A stretch of DNA of 64,000 nt from Saccharomonospora marina XMU15 (GTDB taxonomy: Bacteria > Actinomycetota > Actinomycetes > Mycobacteriales > Pseudonocardiaceae): contig NZ_CM001439.1 of assembly GCF_000244955.1 (NCBI RefSeq), positions 2,384,628 through 2,448,627 of the forward strand. The letters run 5' to 3'. Position 1 is the first letter of the stretch. Each line of letters begins with the position of its first letter. Shown here in pieces: positions 19,704-27,710 of this stretch. The position numbers and the translations under genes are program-made. The notes beneath the pieces were generated by a model. That model did not search any database. It worked only from the letters and a program-made list of their open reading frames with translations, and was not told the origin of the DNA.

Positions 19704-19956
19704 CGGCGAGATGGAGGAGTTGCACGACTGCGGTCGCGGGATCTTGGAGTGTTGCCGCCACATGTCGTGGGACGAGGCCGCGCCACCGGTCACGTCGGTC
19801 GAGGTGGATGTGCTGCGTCAGCAGTGGTACGCGGTGATCGGCGCGCTCGTGCATCTGGATCAGGCCGCGCCGGATGACTGGCACGCGATCAACGCTACGG
19901 GGCGGGAGGTGGCCGAGCTGGGGCGTCGGATGATCGCTTTCCCCGCCGAACCTTGA
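18979..19956 (+). CDS. Transposase fused in frame to a duplicated gene fragment
   Basis: 325 aa. Residues 1-240 are an IS5-group DDE transposase: an HTH-like N-terminal region (AEVGVGFGVSTTTCWRYVNE), then DDE-fold landmarks VVIDGTLIPIDR, GATHDTAAARIW, LGDKGYHGYD and a C-terminal RSPGERANAQLKTWRILRKL. From about residue 242 (GEMEELHDCGRG) the frame continues without a stop into the last 84 residues of the 10305-10763 protein. The start is a GTG at 18979 within a frameshifted 5' region, so the enzyme is probably inactive. Confidence 0.75.
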   Translation: MSGLIRTYRREIGSPWRLLNTAEQALLVLVHLRKGELFAEVGVGFGVSTTTCWRYVNETVELLAARAPKLRAALREAKRAGHAYVVIDGTLIPIDRIAADRPFYSGKHRKHGVNVQVIASPDGTILWVSGDLPGATHDTAAARIWNILAALRDAGLIALGDKGYHGYDPTGAHVITRYKGRNKPESQTDANRAHARLRSPGERANAQLKTWRILRKLRNCPRRADRLTKAIHVLQNHEPANDGEMEELHDCGRGILECCRHMSWDEAAPPVTSVEVDVLRQQWYAVIGALVHLDQAAPDDWHAINATGREVAELGRRMIAFPAEP

Positions 19957-20531
19957 GCGCGGCCGGGAACCGAAGCCCGACGTGCAGTTCGCTACGAATC
20001 TTGGAAAGAGTGATGACCGAAAACAGCCTGCCAGCAGCAGATCTGGACGCCGTGCTTGCGCGCGCCTGCGGCGACATCGAGCAAGCCGTGTCCCGCGCCT
20101 ACAACCTCCCGGGCCGCGCGATGGAGGACCCAGACCCCACGACACTAGGGCAGCTGGCCCACGCCACGATGCCGCCTTCTTCGGCGACGGTGAATCCGAG
20201 TTCAAGGAGCAGGAACCCGATGCGCCGCAGTGGGGGTAGAGAGTCGTTGTCGCCCGCGTCTTTGCGGGCGTACCAGGGGCCGGTCTCGCGTTCGACCGCG
20301 CGACGCAGGCGAGGAACGGGAACGAGCTATGGCCGAGGCCAACCATGCGGACAGCGTGTGGCGCACCGCCATCCGCGCAGCCTGCGACGCAGGGGAGAGA
20401 CGCAAGACCGTCGCTAACGTCGCCGGCGTCTCCGTGCACAGGGTGACCAGATCAACCAGGAGCGCCACCGAACAAACCAACCTCGCGCGTTCATCGTGTT
20501 GTGGGGAGTGTCCGTGATCGCTGACACTCCC
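19703..20531. repeat. 828-bp duplication, copy 2, internally rearranged
   Basis: Matches 10510-11337. After GCCTGCGG at 20064-20071 the block that lies second in copy 1 (from 11020) follows directly. The first block then appears reverse-complemented at 20168-20310, and collinearity resumes. Copies 1 and 2 bracket the RHS/immunity module. Confidence 0.88.
20013..20513 (+). pseudogene. Scrambled second copy of the 10820-11323 gene
   Basis: Same ATG context and first 19 codons as copy 1. The frame then skips to the CGDIEQAVSRAYNLP block and after about 50 codons enters the inverted segment, which is read antisense. The original C-terminal frame (HADSVWRTAIRAACDAGERR) survives downstream in another register. 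Not expected to give a functional protein. Confidence 0.75.
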
Positions 20532-20636
20532 TCCAAACAAGACACGCTCTCAGTGGAGAAGTGGGATTTCAACTGGCTGCTGCACCGTGCTGTCCATCGG
20601 GTCGGGAGCGCCTACTACGGCAGGCGGGCTTCGTGA
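20514..20636 (+). pseudogene. Start of a third operon gene, truncated
   Basis: GTG 20514 opens a 40-codon frame (IADTPSKQDTLSVEKWDFNW and onward) that ends inside the 3' part of the convergent MerR gene. It is the gene that followed the duplicated pair; in copy 1 it is cut off after six codons by IS DNA. Family unknown. Confidence 0.4.
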
Positions 20637-21037
20637 TCTGGTGCCGGGCTACACGATGAGTGAAAAGCATGGGCGGTGGCGAGGTTGGCCGGGGCTGCGG
20701 CGCCTGAAAGATAGCGCTCGAGCATCTCGCGTCGCTCGGCGAGTTGCCGCTCCTGATAGGCCAACTGGTCGCGAACCTGTCGGACGCGATCGAGGAGCGC
20801 AGTGCACTCACCCTGGGGCGGCTTCGGCCCGGTGTGCGGAATGATGTCGCGGATGATCTCGGAGGGAAGGCCTGCTTGGTAGAGGTCCTGGATGAAGGTG
20901 ACCTGGCGCACTGCCTGCTCATTGTATTCGCGGTATCCGTTGGCGAGCCGTTCAGCGGGCAATAGGCCCTGCTCTTCGTAGTACCGCAGCGAACGTGTGC
21001 TGACTCCGGTGGCCTTGGCGAGCTCTCCGATGCGCAT
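20615..21037 (-). CDS. MerR-family transcriptional regulator
   Basis: 140 aa. The winged-helix start MRIGELAKATGVSTRSLRYY and EEQGLLPAERLANGYREY are diagnostic of MerR proteins. A long coiled-coil dimerisation helix (LLDRVRQVRDQLAYQERQLAERREMLERYL) follows. No cysteine pattern for metal sensing is visible, so it is of the ligand- or stress-sensing type. The C-terminal tail may be altered by a DNA junction near 20600. It is divergent from an SDR gene, and an inverted repeat in a MerR-type promoter lies between them, so it probably controls that gene and itself. Confidence 0.9.
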   Translation of the reverse strand: MRIGELAKATGVSTRSLRYYEEQGLLPAERLANGYREYNEQAVRQVTFIQDLYQAGLPSEIIRDIIPHTGPKPPQGECTALLDRVRQVRDQLAYQERQLAERREMLERYLSGAAAPANLATAHAFHSSCSPAPDHEARLP

Positions 21038-21067
21038 GCTCCGGCCTCTTTTCCCGCCCGCGACGAC

Positions 21068-21089
21068 TTGACATTGACGTTAGTGTCAA
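21068..21089. promoter_or_regulatory. MerR operator between regulator and SDR
   Basis: Inverted repeat TTGACA (21068-21073), 10 nt, TGTCAA (21084-21089), centred in the 69-nt intergenic region. TTGACA also serves as a -35 element for the SDR gene. MerR proteins typically bind between -35 and -10. Confidence 0.65.
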
Positions 21090-21106
21090 AGTTTAGCGTG
21101 GCGGTC

Positions 21107-21934
21107 ATGACGGTGAACAAAGCGAGACTGCGTAAGCAGCGAACTCTCGGCCAGGGCACCGCGCTGGTTACCGGGGCTGGCACGGGTATCGGGGCCGCGA
21201 TTGCGCAACGGCTGGCAGCACGGGGGATGCACCTGGTCTTGGTGGCGCGGGACGCGGAGCGCCTGGAGGTTGCGGCGCAGCGGCTGCGCGCCGAATACGG
21301 GATCGACGTGCTGGTCGTGCGGCTGGACCTGTCGCAGCATGACGCGCCGGCCCGTCTGATCAGGCTCGTGAGGGACGCCGGAGTCGAGGTCGAGATCCTG
21401 GTCAACAATGCCGCCGTCGCCGTTGTCGGGTCGGTGGCTGAAGCCGACCCGGAGAGGATGCGGGCGCTGATCAATCTGAATGCTGCGTCGGTAGCGCAGG
21501 TGAGCGCGCTCTTCCTGCCCGCCATGGTGGCGCGTGGCCGGGGCGCGATCGTGAACATCGCCAGCACCGCAGCGTACGCACCGGCGCCCTACAACGCTGT
21601 GTACGCGGCATCGAAGGCGTTTGTGCTCTCCTTCACCCAGGCTCTCTGGTTTGAGACCCAAGGCACCGGGGTCCGTGTGGTGGCGGTGAGTCCCGGCGCG
21701 GTCGAAACACCGATGAATCCTGGCCGCGGTGTCGGCAAACGGAGGCCTGAGCAGGTCGCAAACACTGTCATGAGGGCTCTGCGAGGCCGCGCCTCCGCGG
21801 TCGTCGACGGCCGTGTTTACGCCATCCAGGCATTCCTGTTCGACCGTGTTCTGCCGCCCCGGACGGCCACACGGCTGACCGGGAAGTTCTTCCGTGCGGC
21901 GGCGACCCGGAAGAACGCGACTCAGAGCGGTTAG
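21107..21934 (+). CDS. Short-chain dehydrogenase/reductase
   Basis: 275 aa from the ATG at 21107; an earlier in-frame TTG lies inside the operator and is unlikely to be used. Classical SDR: the cofactor motif TGAGTGIGAAIAQ, then NNAAVAVVGS, the Ser of IASTAAYAPAP, YNAVYAASK (catalytic Tyr and Lys) and SPGAVETPMNPG. The Arg after the glycine motif (VARDAERLE) suggests NADPH preference. Substrate unknown. It is regulated with the divergent MerR protein, which suggests a detoxification or small-molecule response role. Confidence 0.88.
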   Translation: MTVNKARLRKQRTLGQGTALVTGAGTGIGAAIAQRLAARGMHLVLVARDAERLEVAAQRLRAEYGIDVLVVRLDLSQHDAPARLIRLVRDAGVEVEILVNNAAVAVVGSVAEADPERMRALINLNAASVAQVSALFLPAMVARGRGAIVNIASTAAYAPAPYNAVYAASKAFVLSFTQALWFETQGTGVRVVAVSPGAVETPMNPGRGVGKRRPEQVANTVMRALRGRASAVVDGRVYAIQAFLFDRVLPPRTATRLTGKFFRAAATRKNATQSG

Positions 21935-22164
21935 CGCTCAGGCAAAGACCGTGACCTTCATGGCTCACGGAGCGATTGCCGCTGGTAATGGGCTTGCTGG
22001 AGTGCGGTATTGATGGCGACGCCAGTATGACCAGCGCATGATGTGGGTGGTTTTCGCATCGCTCACGCTCGCGTCGCTCCTGTCGGTTGAAATTTTGTGA
22101 GCCGGCGAGCTTCCGCATGCTGTCGTTTGTGTGTCGCGGGCTAGGCGATATAAGCGATCAGCGA

Positions 22165-22620
22165 TGTGGGGAGGTGGTGCCCGGAGCCGTTGTGGCTGCT
22201 GGCCCGACTGCTGCTGCCTGATGCGCCGCAACGCCACCAGTACGGAGGTCGGCGCCGCTGGGACGACCGGGTCTTATTAGCGGCCATCCTGTACGTTTGC
22301 GGACCGGATGTGCTTGGTCGGCACTACCGGCGTCGTTCGGGGTCAGTACCGCGACCGCGCATCGCTGGTTCAACGAGTGGGTCGAGGCGGACGTGTTCGC
22401 CCGGCTCCCACCAGATGATGCTGGCTCTGCTGGCTCGGCAGGGGCGATCGACTCGTCACGTGCGTCGGTGGACGGTATGCAGGTCCGCGTGGTCAAAGGG
22501 ACCTGACCAGGCCCGGCCCGGTCAACCGGGGCAAAGCCCGGCAGCAAGATCCACGCGATGAGTGAGCGCCGCGGTATCCCACTGTTGAAGCGCCGTGAAT
22601 GGTGGCGGCACGGTCGTTGC
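22165..22620 (+). pseudogene. IS5-family transposase remnant
   Basis: Pieces in different frames match one transposase: LWLLARLLLPDAPQRHQYGG and DDRVLLAAILYV, then LPASFGVSTATAHRWFNEWVE, SSRASVDGMQVRVVKG and, after a stop, RRGIPLLKRREWW. At least three frameshifts or stops, and no catalytic C-terminal half. No inverted repeats could be assigned. Confidence 0.65.
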
Positions 22621-22622
22621 CG

Positions 22623-23093
22623 TCAGGATCCGAACTTGTGGTCGCTGTCGAGGGGAGTGAGCGCGTCTGCGCAAGCGACCAGATCGCGTAGCAGCCGGTC
22701 TTGCTGCGCCGCGGAGAACGACGTGAGCATTCGCTGCTCGACTGCTCGTACGGCGGCACTGGCGGCGCGTAGTTGCTTGCGGCCGGCGGGCGTGAGTTGG
22801 CTGGGAAGCGCTCGCCCGTGCGGTGCTGTCGTCGGCCGTGCGATAAGCCCGCGGACCTGCAATCCGCGCAGCACCAGGTTCATCGACTGGCGCGTGACGA
22901 ACACTGCGCGCGCCAACTCCGCGTTGGACAGTCCTGGTTGCTGCGAAAGCACTTCCAGGCAGGAGTACTGGGGCACGGTCAGATCCAGTGGCCGCAAGGC
23001 GGCGTCCATTGCCGCGCGTAGCGCGCTTGCAGCCCGTTTGAGCGCGTAGCCCACCGCCTCGTCCAAGGGACCGACCATCTCTACTTGACCCAT
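22623..23093 (-). CDS. MarR-family transcriptional regulator
   Basis: 156 aa from the ATG at 23091-23093; a longer frame exists but would run through both operators. Winged helix-turn-helix: LTVPQYSCLEVLSQQPGLSN, AELARAVFVTRQSMNLVLRG, then the wing GLIARPTTAPHGRALPSQLT. Helical ends give the dimer interface. Divergent from a VOC-family gene. Two identical-type inverted repeats (TGTCA-N6-TGACA) occupy the gap, one overlapping this start codon, so autorepression and control of the VOC gene are likely. Confidence 0.9.
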   Translation of the reverse strand: MGQVEMVGPLDEAVGYALKRAASALRAAMDAALRPLDLTVPQYSCLEVLSQQPGLSNAELARAVFVTRQSMNLVLRGLQVRGLIARPTTAPHGRALPSQLTPAGRKQLRAASAAVRAVEQRMLTSFSAAQQDRLLRDLVACADALTPLDSDHKFGS

Positions 23094-23108
23094 GTCAGCA
23101 TCATGACA
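23093..23108. promoter_or_regulatory. MarR operator 1
   Basis: TGTCA-GCATCA-TGACA, overlapping the first base of the marR start codon. Pairs with the second copy 27 nt away. Confidence 0.7.
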
Positions 23109-23119
23109 TACATTCCATA

Positions 23120-23135
23120 TGTCAGCATATTGACA
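23120..23135. promoter_or_regulatory. MarR operator 2
   Basis: TGTCA-GCATAT-TGACA, 16 nt before the VOC-family start codon at 23152. Same half-sites as operator 1. Confidence 0.7.
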
Positions 23136-23151
23136 AGCGACGGAGTGGAAC

Positions 23152-23523
23152 ATGACTGTGACCGGACCTGATTTCCTTGCCCTGCAGGTGCGCGACCTCG
23201 ATCGTGCGGTCGAGTTCTACGAGGCCCATCTCGGATTGCGCAGGTTGCCCGCCAGTCCGCCTGGGGCAGTGGTATTCGACACCGCGCCGATTCCGTTCGC
23301 GTTGCGAGAGCCGCTGCCAGGGGTCGACCTGGACGCAGCCTCCCCGCACCCTGGGCTGGGGGTGGCGCTGTGGTTCCACTGCGACGACGCCCAAAACCTT
23401 TACGAACGGTTGGTCGCTGCTGGTATCGTGATCGTCACAGCTCCGTTCGACGGGCCGTTCGGACGCACGTTCGCCTTCTCTGACCCGGATGGTTACACGA
23501 TCACCCTGCACGACAAGGCATGA
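23152..23523 (+). CDS. VOC (glyoxalase/bleomycin-resistance fold) protein
   Basis: 123 aa, one full VOC domain with paired beta-alpha-beta-beta-beta modules: LALQVRDLDRAVEFYEAHLG, then FHCDDAQNLYERLVAAG and FAFSDPDGYTITLHD. Such proteins bind a metal and act as small-molecule lyases, dioxygenases or drug-binding resistance proteins; the ligand is not predictable here. ATG 23152 with GGAG 9 nt upstream. Paired with the divergent MarR regulator, a typical arrangement for inducible resistance to a small toxic compound. Confidence 0.85.
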   Translation: MTVTGPDFLALQVRDLDRAVEFYEAHLGLRRLPASPPGAVVFDTAPIPFALREPLPGVDLDAASPHPGLGVALWFHCDDAQNLYERLVAAGIVIVTAPFDGPFGRTFAFSDPDGYTITLHDKA

Positions 23524-23530
23524 CGGACAA

Positions 23531-24060
23531 GCGAACTCCTCGATCCGGCGAGGATCGCTGCGGCCGCGGCAGGAATCCCAGAGTGCCGCCGAACTGCACG
23601 CCGCCCTGGACGGGCCTCGTGTGATCAACTACGCGCAGTGGAGCAGCGAGCAGGCATACCGCGAAGCGTTGCGGCGTCCCGAGATCCGCCATCTGCCGGG
23701 ATGCTCGAACGCGGTTACGGACGGATCGTTCTGATCGGCTCACTGCATGCCGAAGGGGCAGGCCACGATCGGCATGACGGCGAACGGCGGCACCAAGGCC
23801 GCGCTCGTCGCCTACGCTGCCGACGAGTTGGCCGGGCTCGGTGTCATTGTGAAACACCATCCATCCCGGATACATCGCCACGGACGCGAGCAGTCACCTC
23901 CCTGCTGTGATCACCCGCGTGCTCGAGGCGCTCACCCCTGCCGGCAGGACGGGAGTTTCCGGCGATGTCGCGGGTGCAGTGGCGATGCTGACTCGTGAGG
24001 AGGCCACGTTCGTCAACGGCGTCTGCATTCCGGTGTCGGGAGACCTGAACCATCCCGTCT
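23531..24060 (+). pseudogene. Broken monooxygenase fragment and SDR pseudogene
   Basis: The first part, to about 23690, resembles the middle of an antibiotic-biosynthesis-type monooxygenase (AAELHAALDGPRVINYAQWS, YREALRRPEI). It joins an SDR from GYGRIVLIGSLHAEG through TANGGTKAALVAYAADELAG to FVNGVCIPVSGDLNHP. Frameshifts at about 23750 and 23855 split the SDR into three registers, and its cofactor-binding half is missing. Two gene remnants fused by deletion. Confidence 0.6.
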
Positions 24061-24079
24061 CGTCTCGGCGCTTGACGTG

Positions 24080-24475
24080 GAAGCTGCCGAGTCCGGCTCC
24101 ATCGCCGCGACGGGCAAGTTCGGAACCGGTGAGGGCCAGATGGAGGGGGAAATGGTTCGCAGCCCCTTGACCAGATCCACGAGCACCCTCAACACGCATG
24201 GGCCATCGAACAGCTCGCCAGCGTGGCGGGCATGTCGCGCACGTCGTTCAACCGGCGTTTCACCGTCCAGGTCGGACTGCCACCGATGACCTACGTGACC
24301 TACTGGCGACTTCGCCTGCGCCACCCGCCTGCTCCGGCAGATCACCTCCGGACTGGCCACGATCGCCCGTCAGGTCGGCTACTCCAACGAGTTCGCATTC
24401 GCCACCGCGTTCAGGCGCGAGTACGGTCTCGCTCCCGGCCGATTCCGCAATCACCCGGACCCACTTCCGAAATGA
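24080..24475 (+). pseudogene. AraC-family regulator remnant
   Basis: The AraC DNA-binding domain is readable across two frames: IEQLASVAGMSRTSFNRRF, then TVQVGLPPMTYVTYWRLRL, then after a frameshift at about 24320 TRLLRQITSGLATIARQVGY, SNEFAFATAFRREYGLAPGR and a stop at 24473. The N-terminal ligand-binding domain is absent. Confidence 0.65.
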
Positions 24476-24911
24476 CATCGACAGAGACTTCCGTGACGCT
24501 GCACCATCGGCTGACCTTCCACGGCGACGTCAGCCAGCGCACGGGCATGACGATTGCCACCCGGCGCGATCGGCCGTCACATGATCGCAAACCACCGCGG
24601 CCCGCCTGCGCGCTCACGCTCGGCGCTACCAACAGCGGACGTTCAGGCGTGGGCCCAGGTGCTCAGCGGCACGCTTTCCCAGCCAGGCGCCGACGTCTTG
24701 CCCCGCGACCTGCTCTACCACGCCCGGTCCGGGGGTACCTATACCTGTTGCACCACGACATCCGGCGACCGCTCGTGGACGCTGCCAACAGTGGATTCAC
24801 CGTGATCGTGTCGTCGACGACCTCGACCGATACGGACCGAAGGCGGCAGGCGAGTAACCTCTCGGAGACGGGGTGGCTGGCGACGGGAACCCAGAAGTCT
24901 GGCGGCGCTGC
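24476..24911. other. Unassigned interval
   Basis: 436 nt with open frames in several registers but no recognisable domain. It sits at the end of a run of broken genes (23.5-24.5 kb) and is probably more decayed coding DNA. Confidence 0.35.
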
Positions 24912-25823
24912 TCAGGTATTCGAGGAACTCTCGGCTTCTGCGGGGTTCGGGGAGTGAGCGATCCAGCTGGCCAGCAGCTGGATCGCATCGTGTTCCGGTG
25001 AGCCCGGCTGCGGGGTGATGACGGTCAGGACCTGGTCCCCGGCCGCGTCGACGGTGAGGTTCTCGAAAGGCAGGGTGACCTCTCCGATCAGGGGCTGCCG
25101 GAAGACCTTGGTACCTGCCCTGTGCGCTTTGACGTCGTGGGCGGCCCAGCGGGTGCGAAAGGCCTGGCTGCGTGTGGACAGCTGACCGATGAGGGCGACC
25201 AGCGCCGGGTCGTCGGGGTGTCGGCCGGATTCGATGCGCAGCATGGCCACGGCGTCGTTGGCGATCCGTTCCCACTGGGGAAACAGCCGCCGGGCCGCGT
25301 GCTCCTCCAGGAACACGAAGCGCGCTGAGTTCACCGGGCCGTCGGTGTCGAGCATCGGCGCGTAGAAGGCGCGCCCGAGGTCGTTGGCGGCGAGGATGTC
25401 GAGGCGGCTGTTGGCCACTATGGCCGGCAGATGCTGTATCGAGTCCAGCAGCACTCGGATCCCGGGGCTGACGGTGTCCTTGCTCGAGTCCTTGCCCGGT
25501 GCCTTGCGGCGCTTGCGGGCCTCGGGGGTGAGGGCGGCGAGCAACCGGCCCAGGTGTGCGCGTTCGTCGTCGTCGAGCCGCAGCACTGCGGCGATGGACT
25601 CCACGACGCCCGCTGAGGGGCTGGTGGCCTGGCCGCGCTCGAGGCGGATGTAGTACTCGGGGCTGACCCCGGCCAGCAGCGCCACCTCCTCCCGCCGCAG
25701 GCCCTTCACGCGCCGCCGGGTCCCGGTCGCCGGCAGACCGGCGTCGGCGGGTGAGACCCGCTCACGGCGCGTGCTGAGGAATTCGCGGACCGCCGCGCGC
25801 GCCGCATCCTTCTTCTCGTCCAT
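24912..25823 (-). CDS. XRE-family regulator with MmyB-like sensor domain
   Basis: 303 aa. The N-terminal helix-turn-helix (residues about 30-90) reads RRRVKGLRREEVALLAGVSP and EYYIRLERGQATSPSAGVVE. The C-terminal MmyB-like domain has the usual landmarks ILAANDLGRAFY, RFVFLEEHAARRLFPQWERI and DHDVKAHRAGTKVFRQPLIG-type sequence (here AAHDVKAHRAGTKVF), ending in PEHDAIQLLASW. Such proteins bind a small or lipid-like ligand and repress a neighbouring oxidoreductase or hydrolase. It diverges from an alpha/beta hydrolase 180 nt away, which is its likely target. Confidence 0.9.
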   Translation of the reverse strand: MDEKKDAARAAVREFLSTRRERVSPADAGLPATGTRRRVKGLRREEVALLAGVSPEYYIRLERGQATSPSAGVVESIAAVLRLDDDERAHLGRLLAALTPEARKRRKAPGKDSSKDTVSPGIRVLLDSIQHLPAIVANSRLDILAANDLGRAFYAPMLDTDGPVNSARFVFLEEHAARRLFPQWERIANDAVAMLRIESGRHPDDPALVALIGQLSTRSQAFRTRWAAHDVKAHRAGTKVFRQPLIGEVTLPFENLTVDAAGDQVLTVITPQPGSPEHDAIQLLASWIAHSPNPAEAESSSNT

Positions 25824-26003
25824 TCATCAAGGGTAGAGGCACACCGGACACCCAAAGGGTCACTGCGAGTACCCCTCTCGGCAGGCCCTGTCTCGACCGC
25901 GGAACCCAGTGTTCCCTGGATACCAGAGAGCCGAAGACCGAGACAGCCCACACTCGGCGGGCGCCCTCGCCACCACCATTCACACCCAGCAACGGAGCAG
26001 ATA

Positions 26004-26918
26004 ATGCAGCATGTCACCTTCCCCACCGACGACCGCCGGATACTGGCGGGCGACGTCTACCTGCCGGAGGGCTCTGACGAGAACGGCAGCTACCCGGCGA
26101 TCGCGGTCGCCCACCCAGGCGGCGCCGTCAAGGAGCAGGCCGCCGGCCTGTACGCGAGCAGGCTGGCCGAGCGGGGCTTCATCGCTCTGGCCTTCGACGC
26201 CTCGTACCAGGGTGAGAGCGGCGGCGAGCCACGCTTTATGGAGGACCCCTACGCCCGCGTCGAGGACGTCCGCGCCGCCGTCGACTACCTGCAGTCCCTG
26301 GACCATGTCGACGCAGAGCGCATCGGCGCCCTGGGCATGTGCGCCGGCGGCGGCTACGCGGTGAACGCCACCATGACCGACCACCGCATCAAGGCGCTCA
26401 CCACGGTCAGCATGTTCAACACCGGTTCCAGCTTCCGCCGAGGCTGGTTCGGCCTCGATCCCGACTCGGCCTTCGTGGCGACCCTGGAGCAGGCCGCCAA
26501 GCAGCGCACGGCCGAGGCGCAGGGCGCCGAGACGTTCTTGGCCCCTTACGTGCCGACCGAGGTCGACGAGATCGCCATCCGCGACCTGCGCGACGCCCAC
26601 GAGTACTACCTCACCGAGCGCGCCCAGCACCCCAACGCTCAGAACAAGTTCGTCTTCGCCCGCAGCGCCTCGAAGATCGCCGGGTTCGACGCGTTCCACC
26701 TGGTCGAGGACCTGCTCACCCAGCCACTCCTGATCGTCGCGGGCAGCGAGGCGAGCACGCTGTGGTACTCCACCGAGCTGTACAGCCGGGCCCGCAGCAA
26801 CAAGAAGCTGTTGCTCGTCCAGGGCAGCGCGCACATGGACCTGTACGACGTCCCCGAGTACATGAACAAGGCCATCGCCGAGATCGCCTCGTTCTTCACC
26901 GAGCACCTCGTCGGCTGA
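26004..26918 (+). CDS. Alpha/beta hydrolase with Cys at the nucleophile elbow
   Basis: 304 aa. The fold is clear: PAIAVAHPGGAVKEQAAGL (oxyanion strand), GFIALAFDASYQGESGGEP, the elbow GMCAGGGY at about residues 112-119, PLLIVAGSEAS before the acid, and GSAHMDLYD with the catalytic His. The elbow residue is Cys113 rather than the usual Ser, as in dienelactone-hydrolase-like relatives. Cytoplasmic; no signal peptide. ATG 26004 with GGAG upstream. Paired with a divergent XRE/MmyB regulator, a frequent actinomycete arrangement. Substrate unknown. Confidence 0.85.
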   Translation: MQHVTFPTDDRRILAGDVYLPEGSDENGSYPAIAVAHPGGAVKEQAAGLYASRLAERGFIALAFDASYQGESGGEPRFMEDPYARVEDVRAAVDYLQSLDHVDAERIGALGMCAGGGYAVNATMTDHRIKALTTVSMFNTGSSFRRGWFGLDPDSAFVATLEQAAKQRTAEAQGAETFLAPYVPTEVDEIAIRDLRDAHEYYLTERAQHPNAQNKFVFARSASKIAGFDAFHLVEDLLTQPLLIVAGSEASTLWYSTELYSRARSNKKLLLVQGSAHMDLYDVPEYMNKAIAEIASFFTEHLVG

Positions 26919-27081
26919 CCCCTTACCGCAGGGCCAACGGGTAGCCGCCCCACCCTGCTCGTTCGTGATCCCCCGAGTGCGCGCGGGCACCGCATCAGGT
27001 ATCGCTCTCCGGAAATGGTCGACGCCTACCGTGGCTCGCGGAAGGCATCCGGGTCTGCTGCACGAGTAGGTGCAGTTGTAG

Positions 27082-27490
27082 TCACGCAGCCTGACCTGCC
27101 GGCGTGGTCATGATTGCTTCGTATTCGATGGGGTCAACCGGCCGAGGGCGGTTTGGCGTCTGCGGCGGTGGTAGGTGCGTTCGCTCCAGATGACGATCGC
27201 GATCCGGAGTTCGTCGCGGGTGGGTCAGGTACGGCGGTCGAGAACATTGTTCTGCGGCAACGCGAAGAAGCTGTCCATCGCGGCGTTGTCTCCGGGCTGC
27301 GTCGACCCGGCCCATGGAACCGGCCAGCCCGTGGCGTGCGAGCGTACGGACGAACTTTGTGGACCGGAACTGACCAGGTCGTCGCGCACCACCCAGCAGG
27401 GCGACGTCGTCACGCCTGGCGACGGCGTTGGTGAGCGCGGTGACAGCGAGGCGGGACTTCATCTGAGAATCGATGGAGTTACGACGTCCT
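27082..27490 (-). pseudogene. IS3-family transposase (OrfB) 3' remnant
   Basis: Read on the minus strand across frames: SIDSQMKSRLAVTALTNAVA, FRSTKFVRTLARHGLAGSMG, DNAAMDSFFALPQNNVLDRR and finally DPIEYEAIMTTPAGQAA before the stop at 27082. These are the last 130 or so residues of an IS3-group integrase-like transposase. Several frameshifts; no element ends seen. Confidence 0.7.
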
Positions 27491-27660
27491 CGCGTGGAAC
27501 CCGCTCGCCGCGGCGCTTCTGGAGGACTTCGCGCCGCGAACGCAACATGATCCGCCGGTATTTCCTGCACCCCGATGCGGCCCGCCGACACTACGGCCTC
27601 TCGGGCGGCGACGATGGACAACTGTCCGAATATGAGGCGGGGGTGCTAGGTGGCCGGCCA
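27489..27660 (+). pseudogene. MmyB-like XRE regulator fragment
   Basis: LAWNPLAAALLEDFAPR followed, after a frameshift, by NMIRRYFLHPDAARRHYG. These two motifs are adjacent in the sensor domain of MmyB-type XRE regulators. Only about 50 codons survive. It abuts the IS3 remnant and precedes an SDR that such a regulator might once have controlled. Confidence 0.5.
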
Positions 27661-27710
27661 TGGCGGCCGGTCGGATGCGGCCTCACTCTCAACGCGAAGG
27701 ATCGGGACCT

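Noticed and set aside
21068-21106. Earlier TTG start for the SDR gene
   Set aside because: It coincides with the TTGACA arm of the operator and promoter; ATG 21107 gives the normal SDR N-terminus.
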